Shown piece by piece: positions 18,834-27,744 of a stretch of DNA of 64,000 nucleotides. Each line of letters begins with the position of its first letter. Position 1 is the stretch's first letter. The translations under genes were made by a program, and so were the position numbers. The notes beneath the pieces are model-generated. The model did not search any database. It was not told where the DNA came from and worked only from the letters and a program-made list of their open reading frames with translations. This stretch comes from Salegentibacter sp. 24 (lineage in GTDB: Bacteria > Bacteroidota > Bacteroidia > Flavobacteriales > Flavobacteriaceae), in NCBI RefSeq assembly GCF_004362395.1, contig NZ_SNWE01000006.1:62001-126000 (forward strand), given 5' to 3'.

Positions 18834-20348
18834 ATGGCGGTAGAAACCTTTGGAATAGAAGACAAAAAAGTAGATAAGGAACTTTACGACTATCAACAAA
18901 AAGATATAGATAAGATCTTTAATGTTATAGATGAGCATCCTGAACATTACAACCTGCTTTATCAGTTGCCTACCGGTGGTGGTAAAACGGTGATTTTTTC
19001 ACAAATGGTGCGGGAATATATTCAACGTACTCAAAAGAAAGTGCTTATTCTTACCCACAGAATAGAATTGTGTAAACAAACCTCTAATATGTTAGATGGT
19101 TTTGGTGTGCTAAATAAAATCATAAATTCTAAAGTAAAGGAATTACCAGATCAGGAAGACTATATGTGTTTTGTGGCAATGGTTGAAACCTTAAACAACC
19201 GCCTACATGACGAAAAACTGGAAATCCAGGATATTGGATTAGTAATTATTGATGAAGCACATTATAATTCCTTTCGAAAATTATTTAAATTCTTTGAAAA
19301 GTGCTTTATCCTTGGGGTAACGGCTACTCCGCTTAGTTCCAATATTAAATTACCTATGAAGGATAATTACCGAGAGCTAATCGTAGGTGATTCCATAGGC
19401 TCGCTGATTGAAAAAGGCTTTTTAGCCAGAGCGAACACCTTTAGTTATAATGTAGGCTTAACCAGTTTAAAAGTTGGTATGAATGGAGATTATACTGTAA
19501 AATCTTCCGAAGAATTGTATTCTAATATTTCCATGCAAGAGAAATTACTCACGGCGTATTATGAACGCTCACGTGGAAAAAAAACCCTCATTTTCAATAA
19601 TGGTATTAATACTTCCATTGAAGTTTACGAGACATTTAGAAATGCAGGTTTACCTATTCGCCATTTAGATAACACTACAAGCAAACAGGATAGAAAAGAT
19701 ATACTAAAATGGTTCAAGCATACACCAGACGCTATTGTAACATCAGTCAGTATTCTTACTACTGGTTTTGATGAACCCACTGTTGAAACCATTGTCCTGA
19801 ACAGGGCCACAAAATCATTGACCCTGTACTTTCAAATGATAGGTCGTGGTTCCAGGGTATTACCGGGGAAATCGGAATTCAACGTGATAGATCTAGGAAA
19901 CAACCTTGCTCGCTTTGGAGAATGGAGTGCACCGGTAGACTGGAAACAGATCTTTAGGGCTCCGGATTTCTATTTTGAAAACCTGTTGAGTGATGAAGAA
20001 ATCGAACGTGAATTTAAATACGTGATGCCTCCTGAGATCAGAGAACAATTTTCTAATACCGAAGATGTAGATTTTGATGTAGAAGAGGCCTATGACAAGG
20101 TAATTAAAACAGGCTTGAAGTCTAAAGCTGTTCTTGAATGGTCCATGGAGCAACATGTAAAAATGTGTGTAGAAAATTCAGAGGATGTATTTGATGCCCG
20201 AATCTTGGCGAAAGAGCTTAAGGATGATATTGCATCCCGGATAAAACAATATTCTTATTGTATTAGTAAAAGTACCAAAAATTACCGCGATTGGCTTGAA
20301 GAGGATTATTCCCGAAAATTAAGAATGGCCATTAATAAAGAATTTTAG
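18834..20348 (+). CDS. SF2 DEAD/DEAH-box helicase (restriction-subunit-like)
   Basis: A 504-residue superfamily 2 helicase. Walker A PTGGGKT is at 46-52, motif Ia LTHRIELC, DEAH box VIIDEAHYNSFRK near 140, motif III GVTATP, and helicase C motifs VTTGFDEP-like TTGFDEPTVE and QMIGRGSR. The layout resembles the ResIII/UvrB-related ATPases in type I and III restriction systems, but no methylase or specificity gene is adjacent, so it is an orphan helicase. The C-terminal 110 residues are helical without a recognised domain. Confidence 0.85.
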   Translation: MAVETFGIEDKKVDKELYDYQQKDIDKIFNVIDEHPEHYNLLYQLPTGGGKTVIFSQMVREYIQRTQKKVLILTHRIELCKQTSNMLDGFGVLNKIINSKVKELPDQEDYMCFVAMVETLNNRLHDEKLEIQDIGLVIIDEAHYNSFRKLFKFFEKCFILGVTATPLSSNIKLPMKDNYRELIVGDSIGSLIEKGFLARANTFSYNVGLTSLKVGMNGDYTVKSSEELYSNISMQEKLLTAYYERSRGKKTLIFNNGINTSIEVYETFRNAGLPIRHLDNTTSKQDRKDILKWFKHTPDAIVTSVSILTTGFDEPTVETIVLNRATKSLTLYFQMIGRGSRVLPGKSEFNVIDLGNNLARFGEWSAPVDWKQIFRAPDFYFENLLSDEEIEREFKYVMPPEIREQFSNTEDVDFDVEEAYDKVIKTGLKSKAVLEWSMEQHVKMCVENSEDVFDARILAKELKDDIASRIKQYSYCISKSTKNYRDWLEEDYSRKLRMAINKEF

Positions 20349-20673
20349 ATTATTTTTCTTATTTGAATCTAAAAGTGTAATTGATACCCCGGCAAGGGTA
20401 GAAAGCTCATGCAGATACTTTTTTACAAACCTATATCGAGCATCATTTATTCGAACTAGGCATCTAGGTTATTAGAACCAATTTCTTATTCGGTATTTGT
20501 AAAATAATTGCACAAGTTTTATTTACCATATGATTTATTTATAAACTCCCAGAATTATGACTGTATTCCGTTTCAAATTAGTGTTTTAATTATAGGTTTT
20601 ATTTAACAAGGTTAAATTTTAAAATAGCCATTTATTTTGGAATTTTAAACAAACCATTAAATAAACCAGAGTT
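20349..20673. other. Intergenic region upstream of katE
   Basis: This 325-bp AT-rich stretch holds no ORF of note. It likely contains the catalase promoter: CATTTATTTTGG near 20632 has a TTATTTTG that resembles a -7 box, about 40 nt before the ATG. No clear repeat or terminator is visible. Confidence 0.4.
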
Positions 20674-22824
20674 ATGAAAAATGAGAAAAAAAAGAATTCT
20701 GAAGTTAACAAGAAACTTCAAGACCTGGACAGAAATCGAGAAGATGCTCAGGACCAGTATCTAACCACTAACCAAGGAGTAAGAATAAATGATAATCAAA
20801 ATTCGCTCAAGGCCGGAGACCGAGGTGCATCATTATTAGAAGATTTTATTCTCAGAGAAAAGATCACACATTTTGACCATGAGAGAATTCCAGAGAGAAT
20901 AGTTCACGCTCGCGGTTCTGCAGCCCATGGTTACTTCCAGGTATACGAATCCATGGAGAAATTTACCAAAGCTGGTTTTTTACAGGATCCCACTAGAAAG
21001 ACACCAGTTTTTACAAGGTTTTCTACAGTTGCCGGGTTTAAAGGTTCTACTGACTTAGCTCGGGATGTACGAGGTTTTTCGGTTAAGTTTTACACTGATG
21101 AAGGAAACTATGATCTTGTAGGCAATAATATCCCGGTTTTCTTTATTCAGGATGCGATAAAATTTCCCGATTTAATCCATGCTGTAAAACCTGAACCTCA
21201 TAATGAGATTCCTCAGGCAGCCTCAGCTCACGATACCTTTTGGGATTTTGTCTCCCTAATGCCAGAATCTATGCATATGATTATGTGGGCAATGTCAGAT
21301 AGAGCTATTCCCAGAAGTTTAAGAATGATGGAAGGGTTCGGGGTTCATACGTTCCGATTGGTGAACAAAGAAGGGCAAGGAACTTTTGTGAAATTCCATT
21401 GGAAACCCTTATTAGGAACTCATGGGGTGACATGGGATGAAGCGCAAAAGATTTCAGGCAATGATCCCGATTTTCATAGAAGAGATCTTTGGAATGCTAT
21501 CGATAATGGGCAGTTTCCAGAGTGGGAACTGGGTGTTCAGTTAATTCCAGAAGAAGACGAACATAAATTTGATTTTGATTTATTGGATGCTACAAAATTA
21601 GTTCCTGAAGAATTAGTGCCGGTTAAAAAAATAGGAAAAATGGTCTTAAACCGAAACCCCAATAATTTCTTTGCGGAAACTGAGCAGGTAGCTTTCCATC
21701 CCGGCCATATTGTACCGGGAATAGATTTCACCAACGATCCGCTTTTACAGGGAAGATTATTCTCTTATACCGATACCCAGTTAAAACGTCTGGGTGGTCC
21801 GAATTTTCACGAAATCCCAATTAACCGCCCAATTGCTCCAGTGCATAATAATCAACGGGACGGACATATGAGGCAGGAAATTAATAAAGGTCAAACCAGT
21901 TACCAACCTAATTCCCTACGTGGTGGATGCCCATTTCAGGCTAAAATTGAAGAGGGTGGTTTTGATAGTTATCCTGAAAAAATTGATGCTAAAAAAGTTC
22001 GCGAACGCAGTGAAAGTTTTAAAGACCATTTTAGCCAGGCCACTTTATTTTTCAAGAGCCAGACGGATGTTGAGCAACGCCATATCATAGATGCCTTTAG
22101 TTTCGAATTAGGGAAAGTTGGTGTCTCGGAAGTACAGGAAAGAGTACTGGGATTACTAAATGAGGTAAGTGGTGATTTGGCTAACAAGGTTGCTGCTAAT
22201 TTAGGGGTAAATGTGCCTCGCAGAAAAGAACAGTTAAATCACGGGGTTCCAGCGGATTTTGATCCAAAACGATACGAGCCCAGTAAAAGCAACCCCTCCT
22301 TAGAAAAAGATCCCGCGCTAAGTATGATGCATAAAGGCTTTGGAAATATAGCCACCCGCAAAATAGCCTTTTTATGTGCAGAAGGTGTGGAGGATGCTTC
22401 CGTGCAGGAGATGAAAAAAGCTTTGGAAAATAAAGGTGCTATGGTAAAAATCCTTGGACCAAATTCTACTGAAATTAAAACTGCGGAGGGCAAATCGCTA
22501 AAAATAGATGAGGCATTTAGAACGACTGCATCCGTAGTTTTTGATGCTTTTTATATTCCTTCAGGAAATAAAGCTCACAAGGCTCTCTCGAATATACCCA
22601 AAGCGATACATTTTTTAAATGAAGCTTATAAGCATTGTAAACCTATTGCCTCGGTACAGGATAAAGGCTTGCTTGACCAAACTTATTTCTGGAAGAATTT
22701 GGATAAGAAAAATCTGATTGAAGACGGTATAATTTTAGGGAAAGATAAATCATCAGAATTTATTAAAGCCATTGGAAAACACCGTTTCTGGAAAAGAGAG
22801 GAAAAGGATTATATTCCTGCATAA
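20674..22824 (+). CDS. katE: Large-subunit catalase HPII (KatE)
   Basis: A 716-residue clade II monofunctional haem catalase that disproportionates hydrogen peroxide. Catalytic His78 lies in RIVHARGSAAHGYF, and the proximal haem ligand Tyr365 in GRLFSYTDTQLKRLGGPNFH. A C-terminal flavodoxin-like/DJ-1-type domain (KIAFLCAEGVEDASVQEM onward, about 560-710) is typical of large catalases. The long, charged N-terminal tail is also normal. It stands alone with its own terminator; stress or stationary-phase control is plausible. Confidence 0.95.
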   Translation: MKNEKKKNSEVNKKLQDLDRNREDAQDQYLTTNQGVRINDNQNSLKAGDRGASLLEDFILREKITHFDHERIPERIVHARGSAAHGYFQVYESMEKFTKAGFLQDPTRKTPVFTRFSTVAGFKGSTDLARDVRGFSVKFYTDEGNYDLVGNNIPVFFIQDAIKFPDLIHAVKPEPHNEIPQAASAHDTFWDFVSLMPESMHMIMWAMSDRAIPRSLRMMEGFGVHTFRLVNKEGQGTFVKFHWKPLLGTHGVTWDEAQKISGNDPDFHRRDLWNAIDNGQFPEWELGVQLIPEEDEHKFDFDLLDATKLVPEELVPVKKIGKMVLNRNPNNFFAETEQVAFHPGHIVPGIDFTNDPLLQGRLFSYTDTQLKRLGGPNFHEIPINRPIAPVHNNQRDGHMRQEINKGQTSYQPNSLRGGCPFQAKIEEGGFDSYPEKIDAKKVRERSESFKDHFSQATLFFKSQTDVEQRHIIDAFSFELGKVGVSEVQERVLGLLNEVSGDLANKVAANLGVNVPRRKEQLNHGVPADFDPKRYEPSKSNPSLEKDPALSMMHKGFGNIATRKIAFLCAEGVEDASVQEMKKALENKGAMVKILGPNSTEIKTAEGKSLKIDEAFRTTASVVFDAFYIPSGNKAHKALSNIPKAIHFLNEAYKHCKPIASVQDKGLLDQTYFWKNLDKKNLIEDGIILGKDKSSEFIKAIGKHRFWKREEKDYIPA

Positions 22825-22852
22825 TTTTGTCCAAAGCAAGGATTTTATAAGT

Positions 22853-22902
22853 AAGGCATCATTAGCTCACCTGGAACGGAGTCAGGTAAATAATGATGCC
22901 TT
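22853..22902. terminator. Bidirectional terminator between katE and PBP1A gene
   Basis: AAGGCATCATTA pairs with TAATGATGCCTT (12 bp), with further inner pairing (CACCTG with CAGGT). It sits between the two convergent stops. Confidence 0.85.
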
Positions 22903-22904
22903 TA

Positions 22905-25199
22905 TTAATTTTTATCCTTACCACCAAAAAGTCGCTTAAAGAACCCTTTCTTTTCTTCCTCTTTTTCTTCTTTTTTTGGTTTATTATTCTTACCACCAAA
23001 AAGTCGTTTAAAAAAATTATTTCGCTTTTCTGGTTGACAGTCCATCATTTCTTTGATGTCCGAGGAAACCGGTGCAAATTTAGCTTGAGTAATCTCATTA
23101 AAATCCGAATCATTATTCATTTTCTGCATTAGTCTAGCAAAAACCGGCAAGGCCGAATTGGCGCCCTGTCCAATATAGGTGTTTCTAAAACCTATACGAT
23201 GGTCGTCAGACCCAACCCAGGTTACTACTAGAAGATTAGGAGTAATGCCCACAAACCATCCATCTTTATTATCCTGTGTAGTTCCGGTTTTACCTGCAAT
23301 GTCATTTCGTAAACCATAGGTTGTTCTTAGTCTTCTTGCTGTTCCTTCATTCACGGTGGCTTTCATCATTTCGATCATGATTTGCCGGTTGGTATCAGAA
23401 ATAGAAGTATTTTCTGAAATTTCAGGCTCAAATTCCGCCAAAACATTACCTTGACCATCTTCTATTTTTGTAATATAATAGGCCCTGCTCGTTTTCCCTT
23501 CATTTACAAAAGGAGTATAGGCTTCTGTTAATTCCAATAAATTCAAGGAAGCCGTTCCCAGGGCTATAGAAGGTACTTCCGGTAAATCTGAGGTAATCCC
23601 CATCGCCTTAGCCTGATTTACTACATTTTCAATTCCGGTTTCCATCAATACTTTAACCGCAATAGTGTTCATAGACTTGCTCAAAGCCTCTTTTAAATTA
23701 TAATTCATATGCGGATCGTCCTGCGGGCTACCGGAGTTTGAAGGTGTCCATCCATTGGCATATGTTACCTCCCTGGCTGAAAAATATTCACATGGTTTTA
23801 TACCATTTTCCAAAGCGGCCGCATAAACAAATGGCTTAAAAGTTGAACCCACCTGACGTTTGCTTTGAGAAACATGATCGTATTTAAAGTACCTGAAATC
23901 AATTCCGCCAACCCAGGCTTTTACCGCCCCGGTTTCTGGAGAAACAGCTAACATTCCTGCATTGAGAAATTTCAGGTAATGGGCTACACTATCCTTTACG
24001 CTGACATTTTTGGTTTCTTTTCCATCGTAATTAAACAATTCTGTAGGATGTTTCCGGTTTAAAACTTCCATAATTTCGGCTTCATTATAACCTTCTTTTA
24101 CCAGGTTTCTCCAGGATGAAGTCTTTTTTAATGCATCTTTTACTATTTTCATATTAGTTAACCAGGGGGCATCCTTTCCCCAGGCTTCTTCGTGCTGTTT
24201 TTGTAATATTTGAAGATGTTGGGTTAAGGCTTCTTCAGCTAATACTTGCATTTTATAGTCCAGCGTTGTGTGAACGCTTAAGCCATCTCTATAAATATTG
24301 AATTTTTTTCCATCCTTATTTTTTAAGGTGTCCAAAATCTGGCTTACATCTTTTCTTACCTGTTCCCGAAAATATGGAGCAAGTCCTTTATCATGACTGT
24401 AACTTTTATAATCCAGCACTAATTCGCGTTGTTTGGCTTGCTTTACTTCTGATTCTGTAAGGTAACCGTATTTTCCCATCTGTTCCAGGACTACATCTCT
24501 TCGCAACCTGCTTCTTTCAGGAAAAATCCTTGGATTATAGGAATGAGAAGCCTTTAAAGTACCCACTAGGACTGCGGCTTCTTCAAGATTTAATTCGGAA
24601 GTATGTTTTCCGAAAAATTTCATAGCCGCGCTTTCAATTCCGAAAGTATTATCACTAAAAGGTACGGTATTAAAATAGAGCCTGATAATTTCTTCTTTTG
24701 AATAGATATCTTCCAATCTTTTCGCAATAATTCCTTCCTGAAATTTATTTACAATAATTCCCAGCGTACCATAATCTTTTCGGCCATAAATATTTTTTGC
24801 TAGTTGCAGACTAATGGTACTTCCACCTCCCGCTGATTCATCCTGAAGCAATATAGACTTGAAAAGCACCCTTAAAAGGCTTCGTTTATCTATTCCGTCA
24901 TGTTCGAAAAAACGGGCGTCTTCGGTAGCCACTAAGGCATTAATTAAATGGGGAGGAAGTTCTTTATAAGATATAGGCTGCCTGTCAAAAATATAAAATT
25001 TACCAATAAGCTTTCCATTCTTGGCCAAAACTTCGGTAGCCCGGTTTTGTTTAAGTTCCCTTAATTCGGTAGAGGAGGGGAGTTCACCCCATGCGCCAAA
25101 ATAAACACTGGCAAAAAATAGCACGAAGATGGAGAAAAGGCTGATTAATATAATTATAGCCCATTTAAATTTGGGAGATTTTTTAATCTTATTTATCAT
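22905..25199 (-). CDS. mrcA: Penicillin-binding protein 1A (bifunctional transglycosylase/transpeptidase)
   Basis: A 764-residue class A PBP that polymerises and crosslinks peptidoglycan in the periplasm. One N-terminal membrane anchor is followed by the GT51 domain (EDARFFEHDGID, GGGSTISLQLAKN), then the transpeptidase domain with the active-site STFK in QVGSTFKPF (about residue 452), SMN and KTGTT near 636. ATG 25199 gives the basic MINKIKKSPKFK start before the anchor. The C-terminal tail is Lys/Glu-rich and repeats the amphipathic motif FFKRLFGGK twice. Confidence 0.93.
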   Translation of the reverse strand: MINKIKKSPKFKWAIIILISLFSIFVLFFASVYFGAWGELPSSTELRELKQNRATEVLAKNGKLIGKFYIFDRQPISYKELPPHLINALVATEDARFFEHDGIDKRSLLRVLFKSILLQDESAGGGSTISLQLAKNIYGRKDYGTLGIIVNKFQEGIIAKRLEDIYSKEEIIRLYFNTVPFSDNTFGIESAAMKFFGKHTSELNLEEAAVLVGTLKASHSYNPRIFPERSRLRRDVVLEQMGKYGYLTESEVKQAKQRELVLDYKSYSHDKGLAPYFREQVRKDVSQILDTLKNKDGKKFNIYRDGLSVHTTLDYKMQVLAEEALTQHLQILQKQHEEAWGKDAPWLTNMKIVKDALKKTSSWRNLVKEGYNEAEIMEVLNRKHPTELFNYDGKETKNVSVKDSVAHYLKFLNAGMLAVSPETGAVKAWVGGIDFRYFKYDHVSQSKRQVGSTFKPFVYAAALENGIKPCEYFSAREVTYANGWTPSNSGSPQDDPHMNYNLKEALSKSMNTIAVKVLMETGIENVVNQAKAMGITSDLPEVPSIALGTASLNLLELTEAYTPFVNEGKTSRAYYITKIEDGQGNVLAEFEPEISENTSISDTNRQIMIEMMKATVNEGTARRLRTTYGLRNDIAGKTGTTQDNKDGWFVGITPNLLVVTWVGSDDHRIGFRNTYIGQGANSALPVFARLMQKMNNDSDFNEITQAKFAPVSSDIKEMMDCQPEKRNNFFKRLFGGKNNKPKKEEKEEEKKGFFKRLFGGKDKN
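22917..23006. repeat. 18-bp direct repeat in the PBP1A C-terminus
   Basis: CTTACCACCAAAAAGTCG occurs at 22917-22934 and 22989-23006, exactly 72 bp (24 codons) apart. It encodes the duplicated FFKRLFGGK tail motif. Confidence 0.85.
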
Positions 25200-25316
25200 A
25201 GTAGGTATTATTACTACAAATAAACAAATACCATACAAATGAGATTTAAAATTTAAAGATAATTTAGGTTTTATAAAAGTCGGTGTTACAAAAATGATAG
25301 TCTTAAGAAATAAAAA

Positions 25317-25347
25317 AGCCGGTCACAAATTAATATTTGTTCCGGCT
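25317..25347 (-). terminator. Terminator of the tandem small-ORF unit
   Basis: Read on the minus strand, AGCCGG-A-ACAAAT pairs with ATTTGT-G-ACCGGCT-like sequence around a short loop, then six T. It marks a minus-strand transcript ending about 40 bp beyond the last small ORF. Confidence 0.75.
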
Positions 25348-25383
25348 AGGTTTTATGGAGTGTCATGAGGGAATTTTTAATTA

Positions 25384-25518
25384 TCACATTGTTCTCACAT
25401 TTAAACACCAGTTATTCCTGGTGAAGTTCTCGTGGAATTTACAGCCTAGTTTCTTTCCAAAAACCTGGGACTCTAGAGTAATTCCAGAATTTAAGTTTAT
25501 ATATTCCTGAATTTTCAT
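25384..25518 (-). CDS. Small ORF C in tandem cluster (44 aa, tentative)
   Basis: A 44-residue reading frame starting MKIQEYINLNSGITLE and ending VRTM. It starts only 4 nt after the stop of small ORF B and lies before the terminator. It has two Cys residues and no membrane helix. It shows only a vague likeness to ORFs A and B (NNW), so its coding status is uncertain. Confidence 0.35.
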   Translation of the reverse strand: MKIQEYINLNSGITLESQVFGKKLGCKFHENFTRNNWCLNVRTM

Positions 25519-25522
25519 GGTC

Positions 25523-25615
25523 TTATAGTTTAAAGAAACGGCGTTTAGTATCCCAGCTGCTATGGTTAGAAGATTTTTCCTGATTTAAAAATAGTCTGTT
25601 TTGTGAATTTTTCAT
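25523..25615 (-). CDS. Small ORF B, paralogue of ORF A (30 aa)
   Basis: A 30-residue basic peptide that ends SSWDTKRRFFKL. It shares the pattern NQ-x-K-x-SN-x3-W-x2-KRR-aromatic with ORF A, ten identities in about twenty aligned residues, and the bases before both ATGs are alike. A recent tandem duplication of a tiny gene is the simplest reading. No family recognised; no hydrophobic helix. Confidence 0.5.
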   Translation of the reverse strand: MKNSQNRLFLNQEKSSNHSSWDTKRRFFKL

Positions 25616-25633
25616 GATTGCTAATTTTTGAGA

Positions 25634-25729
25634 TTATTTTAAATAACGTCTTTTGTTGTTCCAGGTGTTTTTATTGCTATGCTTAGCCTGGTTATAAAAC
25701 GGTCTGCTAATACTTTCAAAAGTTTTCAT
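25634..25729 (-). CDS. Small ORF A (31 aa)
   Basis: A 31-residue basic peptide starting MKTFESISRPFYNQAK and ending WNNKRRYLK. First of three small ORFs on one probable minus-strand transcript. Its similarity to ORF B and the downstream terminator argue that the unit is real. Function unknown; the basic, Trp-containing C-terminus could bind RNA or membrane, which is inference. Confidence 0.5.
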   Translation of the reverse strand: MKTFESISRPFYNQAKHSNKNTWNNKRRYLK

Positions 25730-25785
25730 AATTTCTAAATTTTAAAGGTTATATCTAATAGACTGCTTAATAAATGGTTTGTTAC

Positions 25786-25808
25786 AGTACTATGCTATAA
25801 ATAGTACT
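25786..25808. promoter_or_regulatory. Inverted repeat upstream of the small ORFs
   Basis: AGTACTAT and ATAGTACT form a perfect 8-bp inverted repeat with a 7-bp spacer, about 57 bp before small ORF A on the minus strand. It could be an operator or a leader hairpin. The rest of the 230 bp up to 25957 is AT-rich and otherwise featureless. Confidence 0.4.
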
Positions 25809-25957
25809 AAATTAACTAATTTTTAACATGTAAAGCTCATTTAAATGTTTTTGGATCCTTTCATTTAGCTAATTTTTAAAATCAAATGTTAATAATATTT
25901 AATTATGATGACAGGATTTAATATTAAACCTATTTTAGAATTTCACTTCCATCATAT

Positions 25958-26815
25958 ATGAAAATGAATAGAATTATAACAGGAATAATTGCTGCTGTTT
26001 TTATTTTGGCTGGACTTATCTATTGGTTTTTTAAAGACAATAGTTATATCTCCTTCGATGAGGATAATAAAACTTATACTGTTGAAAAAAAATGGGAGTT
26101 ACCTTCAACCCTGGAAGAAATTTCTGGAATTAGTATCCTTGGGAATAACAAAGTTGCCTGTATAACAGACGAAGAAGGCATCCTATACATTTTTGACCTG
26201 AAAACTTTTAAAATATCATCGCGCATTACTTTTGGTGAGAGGGGAGATTATGAAGCTTTAACCGTGACAAAAGAGAATGCTTATGTGGCTCAAAGCGATG
26301 GAACAATATTTAAAATTGCTAATTTCAGAAATAAATCACCCCAGGTCGACACCTTTGAAATTTCTGGAATTGATATCAATGAAATGGAGAGTCTGGAAGT
26401 AGATGTAAAGAATAATCGTTTGTTGTTTGCCGTAAAAGAATACAATAATCGCCAAGAAACCAAAGGAGTATATAGCTTTAATCTCCTAACAGAAAAACTT
26501 AATCCTGAGCGTTATTTTACCCTGGATGGAGGGGATGAAATTTACAAAAAATTAAAAGGAGGGAACTCTTCCCAAATTATAAGACCCTCCGCAATAAGGT
26601 TGCATCCAAAGACTGGTGAATTATATATTTTAGAAGCAAATCAGCCAAAATTAATTATTCTGGATAGGTATGGGGAAGAGGTGAAAATTCACCTATTAGA
26701 TCCGGAAACTTTCCCTCAGCCAGAAGGCCTTGCATTTGATGAAGAAAACCGACTTTATATATCAAATGAAAGACGACTGCAACCCGCAAATATTTTAAGG
26801 GTCAAACTTAAATAA
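25958..26815 (+). CDS. SdiA-regulated-domain beta-propeller protein
   Basis: A 285-residue protein with one N-terminal membrane anchor (IITGIIAAVFILAGLIYWFF) and a periplasmic six-blade propeller-like domain: ISGISILGNNKVACITDEEG, GDYEALTV, MESLEVD, RPSAIRLHPKTGELYILEA, PQPEGLAFDEENRLYISNE. This is the SdiA-regulated (YjiK-like) family pattern, function unknown. The start is ATG 25958 (or the Met two codons later). It is followed after 9 bp by the TVP38-type gene, so both form a unit. Confidence 0.82.
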   Translation: MKMNRIITGIIAAVFILAGLIYWFFKDNSYISFDEDNKTYTVEKKWELPSTLEEISGISILGNNKVACITDEEGILYIFDLKTFKISSRITFGERGDYEALTVTKENAYVAQSDGTIFKIANFRNKSPQVDTFEISGIDINEMESLEVDVKNNRLLFAVKEYNNRQETKGVYSFNLLTEKLNPERYFTLDGGDEIYKKLKGGNSSQIIRPSAIRLHPKTGELYILEANQPKLIILDRYGEEVKIHLLDPETFPQPEGLAFDEENRLYISNERRLQPANILRVKLK

Positions 26816-26824
26816 TCAGATTAT

Positions 26825-27541
26825 ATGCCCGATTCTATTGAAACTACCTCTGTACGTAAAAGTAAAATTCCATTAATTGTATCTGGAGTAATAATAGCTA
26901 CTCTTATTGCCTCATATTTTTTCGTTCCTGGTATTAGGGATTTTTTTACTGAAGCCTGGTCTGTTTTGACCAGTAACGACGAGAAGAAAATTACCCAATG
27001 GGTTTCCAACTTTGGGTGGATGGGTCCAACTATTCTTATTTTAGCAATGATAGCGCAAATGTTTTTAATCGTTATTCCTTCGGTAGCATTAATGGTGGTT
27101 TCCATTTTAGCGTATGGTCCTGTTTTTGGTAGTTTAATCATTTTTGCAGCTATTTTTTCAGCTTCCAGCGTTGGATATTTTATAGGGCGGTATTTTGGTC
27201 CGGTGATCGTTCAAAAATTAATTGGTCATAAGAATGAAAATAAAATAGAAGACTTTATTGAAGATTATGGTTTTTGGGCTGTAATCGTTACCCGAATAAA
27301 CCCCTTTCTTTCAAACGATGCTATTAGTCTTGTAGGAGGAATCCTTAAGATGGGATATTGGAGGTTTATCGGCGCTACCCTCGTGGGTATTGCACCGCTC
27401 ACCATATTTATCGCAATAATAGGAAAGAGCACCGATGGCCTTAAGACCGGTTTATTATGGGGATCTGTTGTCAGTTTAGTGATTTTTATTCTATACGTGT
27501 GGTGGGATAAAAAGAAGCGTAAAAAAATAGGAGGGAAGTAG
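26825..27541 (+). CDS. TVP38/TMEM64 family membrane protein
   Basis: A 238-residue protein with about six helices and a VTT domain: PSVALMVVSILAYGPVFGSLI, a glycine helix ending GYFIGRYFG, a loop with FWAVIVTRINPFLSNDAISLVGG, and a Lys-rich C-terminus. It resembles TVP38/TMEM64 members of the DedA superfamily, which are implicated in lipid handling. It is the second gene of the unit with the SdiA-regulated-like protein. Confidence 0.88.
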   Translation: MPDSIETTSVRKSKIPLIVSGVIIATLIASYFFVPGIRDFFTEAWSVLTSNDEKKITQWVSNFGWMGPTILILAMIAQMFLIVIPSVALMVVSILAYGPVFGSLIIFAAIFSASSVGYFIGRYFGPVIVQKLIGHKNENKIEDFIEDYGFWAVIVTRINPFLSNDAISLVGGILKMGYWRFIGATLVGIAPLTIFIAIIGKSTDGLKTGLLWGSVVSLVIFILYVWWDKKKRKKIGGK

Positions 27542-27601
27542 AACTTTTAAAAACATTCATTTTTTATTCGTTTCAAATTAAGTAATTTAATTCCTATCAC
27601 T

Positions 27602-27609
27602 TATCTTTG
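27602..27609 (+). promoter_or_regulatory. Candidate -7 box and long leader of cold-shock gene
   Basis: TATCTTTG is a full TAnnTTTG match, 135 nt before the start codon. A transcript from here would have a leader of about 130 nt, as known for cold-shock mRNAs in other bacteria. This is inferred, not shown. Confidence 0.4.
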
Positions 27610-27744
27610 TAGAAGTTTAAGCAGTATCCTTATAAGGATTCTTTATATTTACAGAAGGTTAAAGGCAATACAGGCCGGGTTTCTACGACTGGTATCTTCA
27701 CAAAATTCAAGCTTACTCACTCAATTACTAATTAAAATTAATTA

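Noticed and set aside
18834-20348. Restriction-modification or defence system around the SF2 helicase
   Set aside because: No methylase, specificity or nuclease gene is adjacent; neighbours are a Crp regulator and catalase, so only an orphan helicase is supported.
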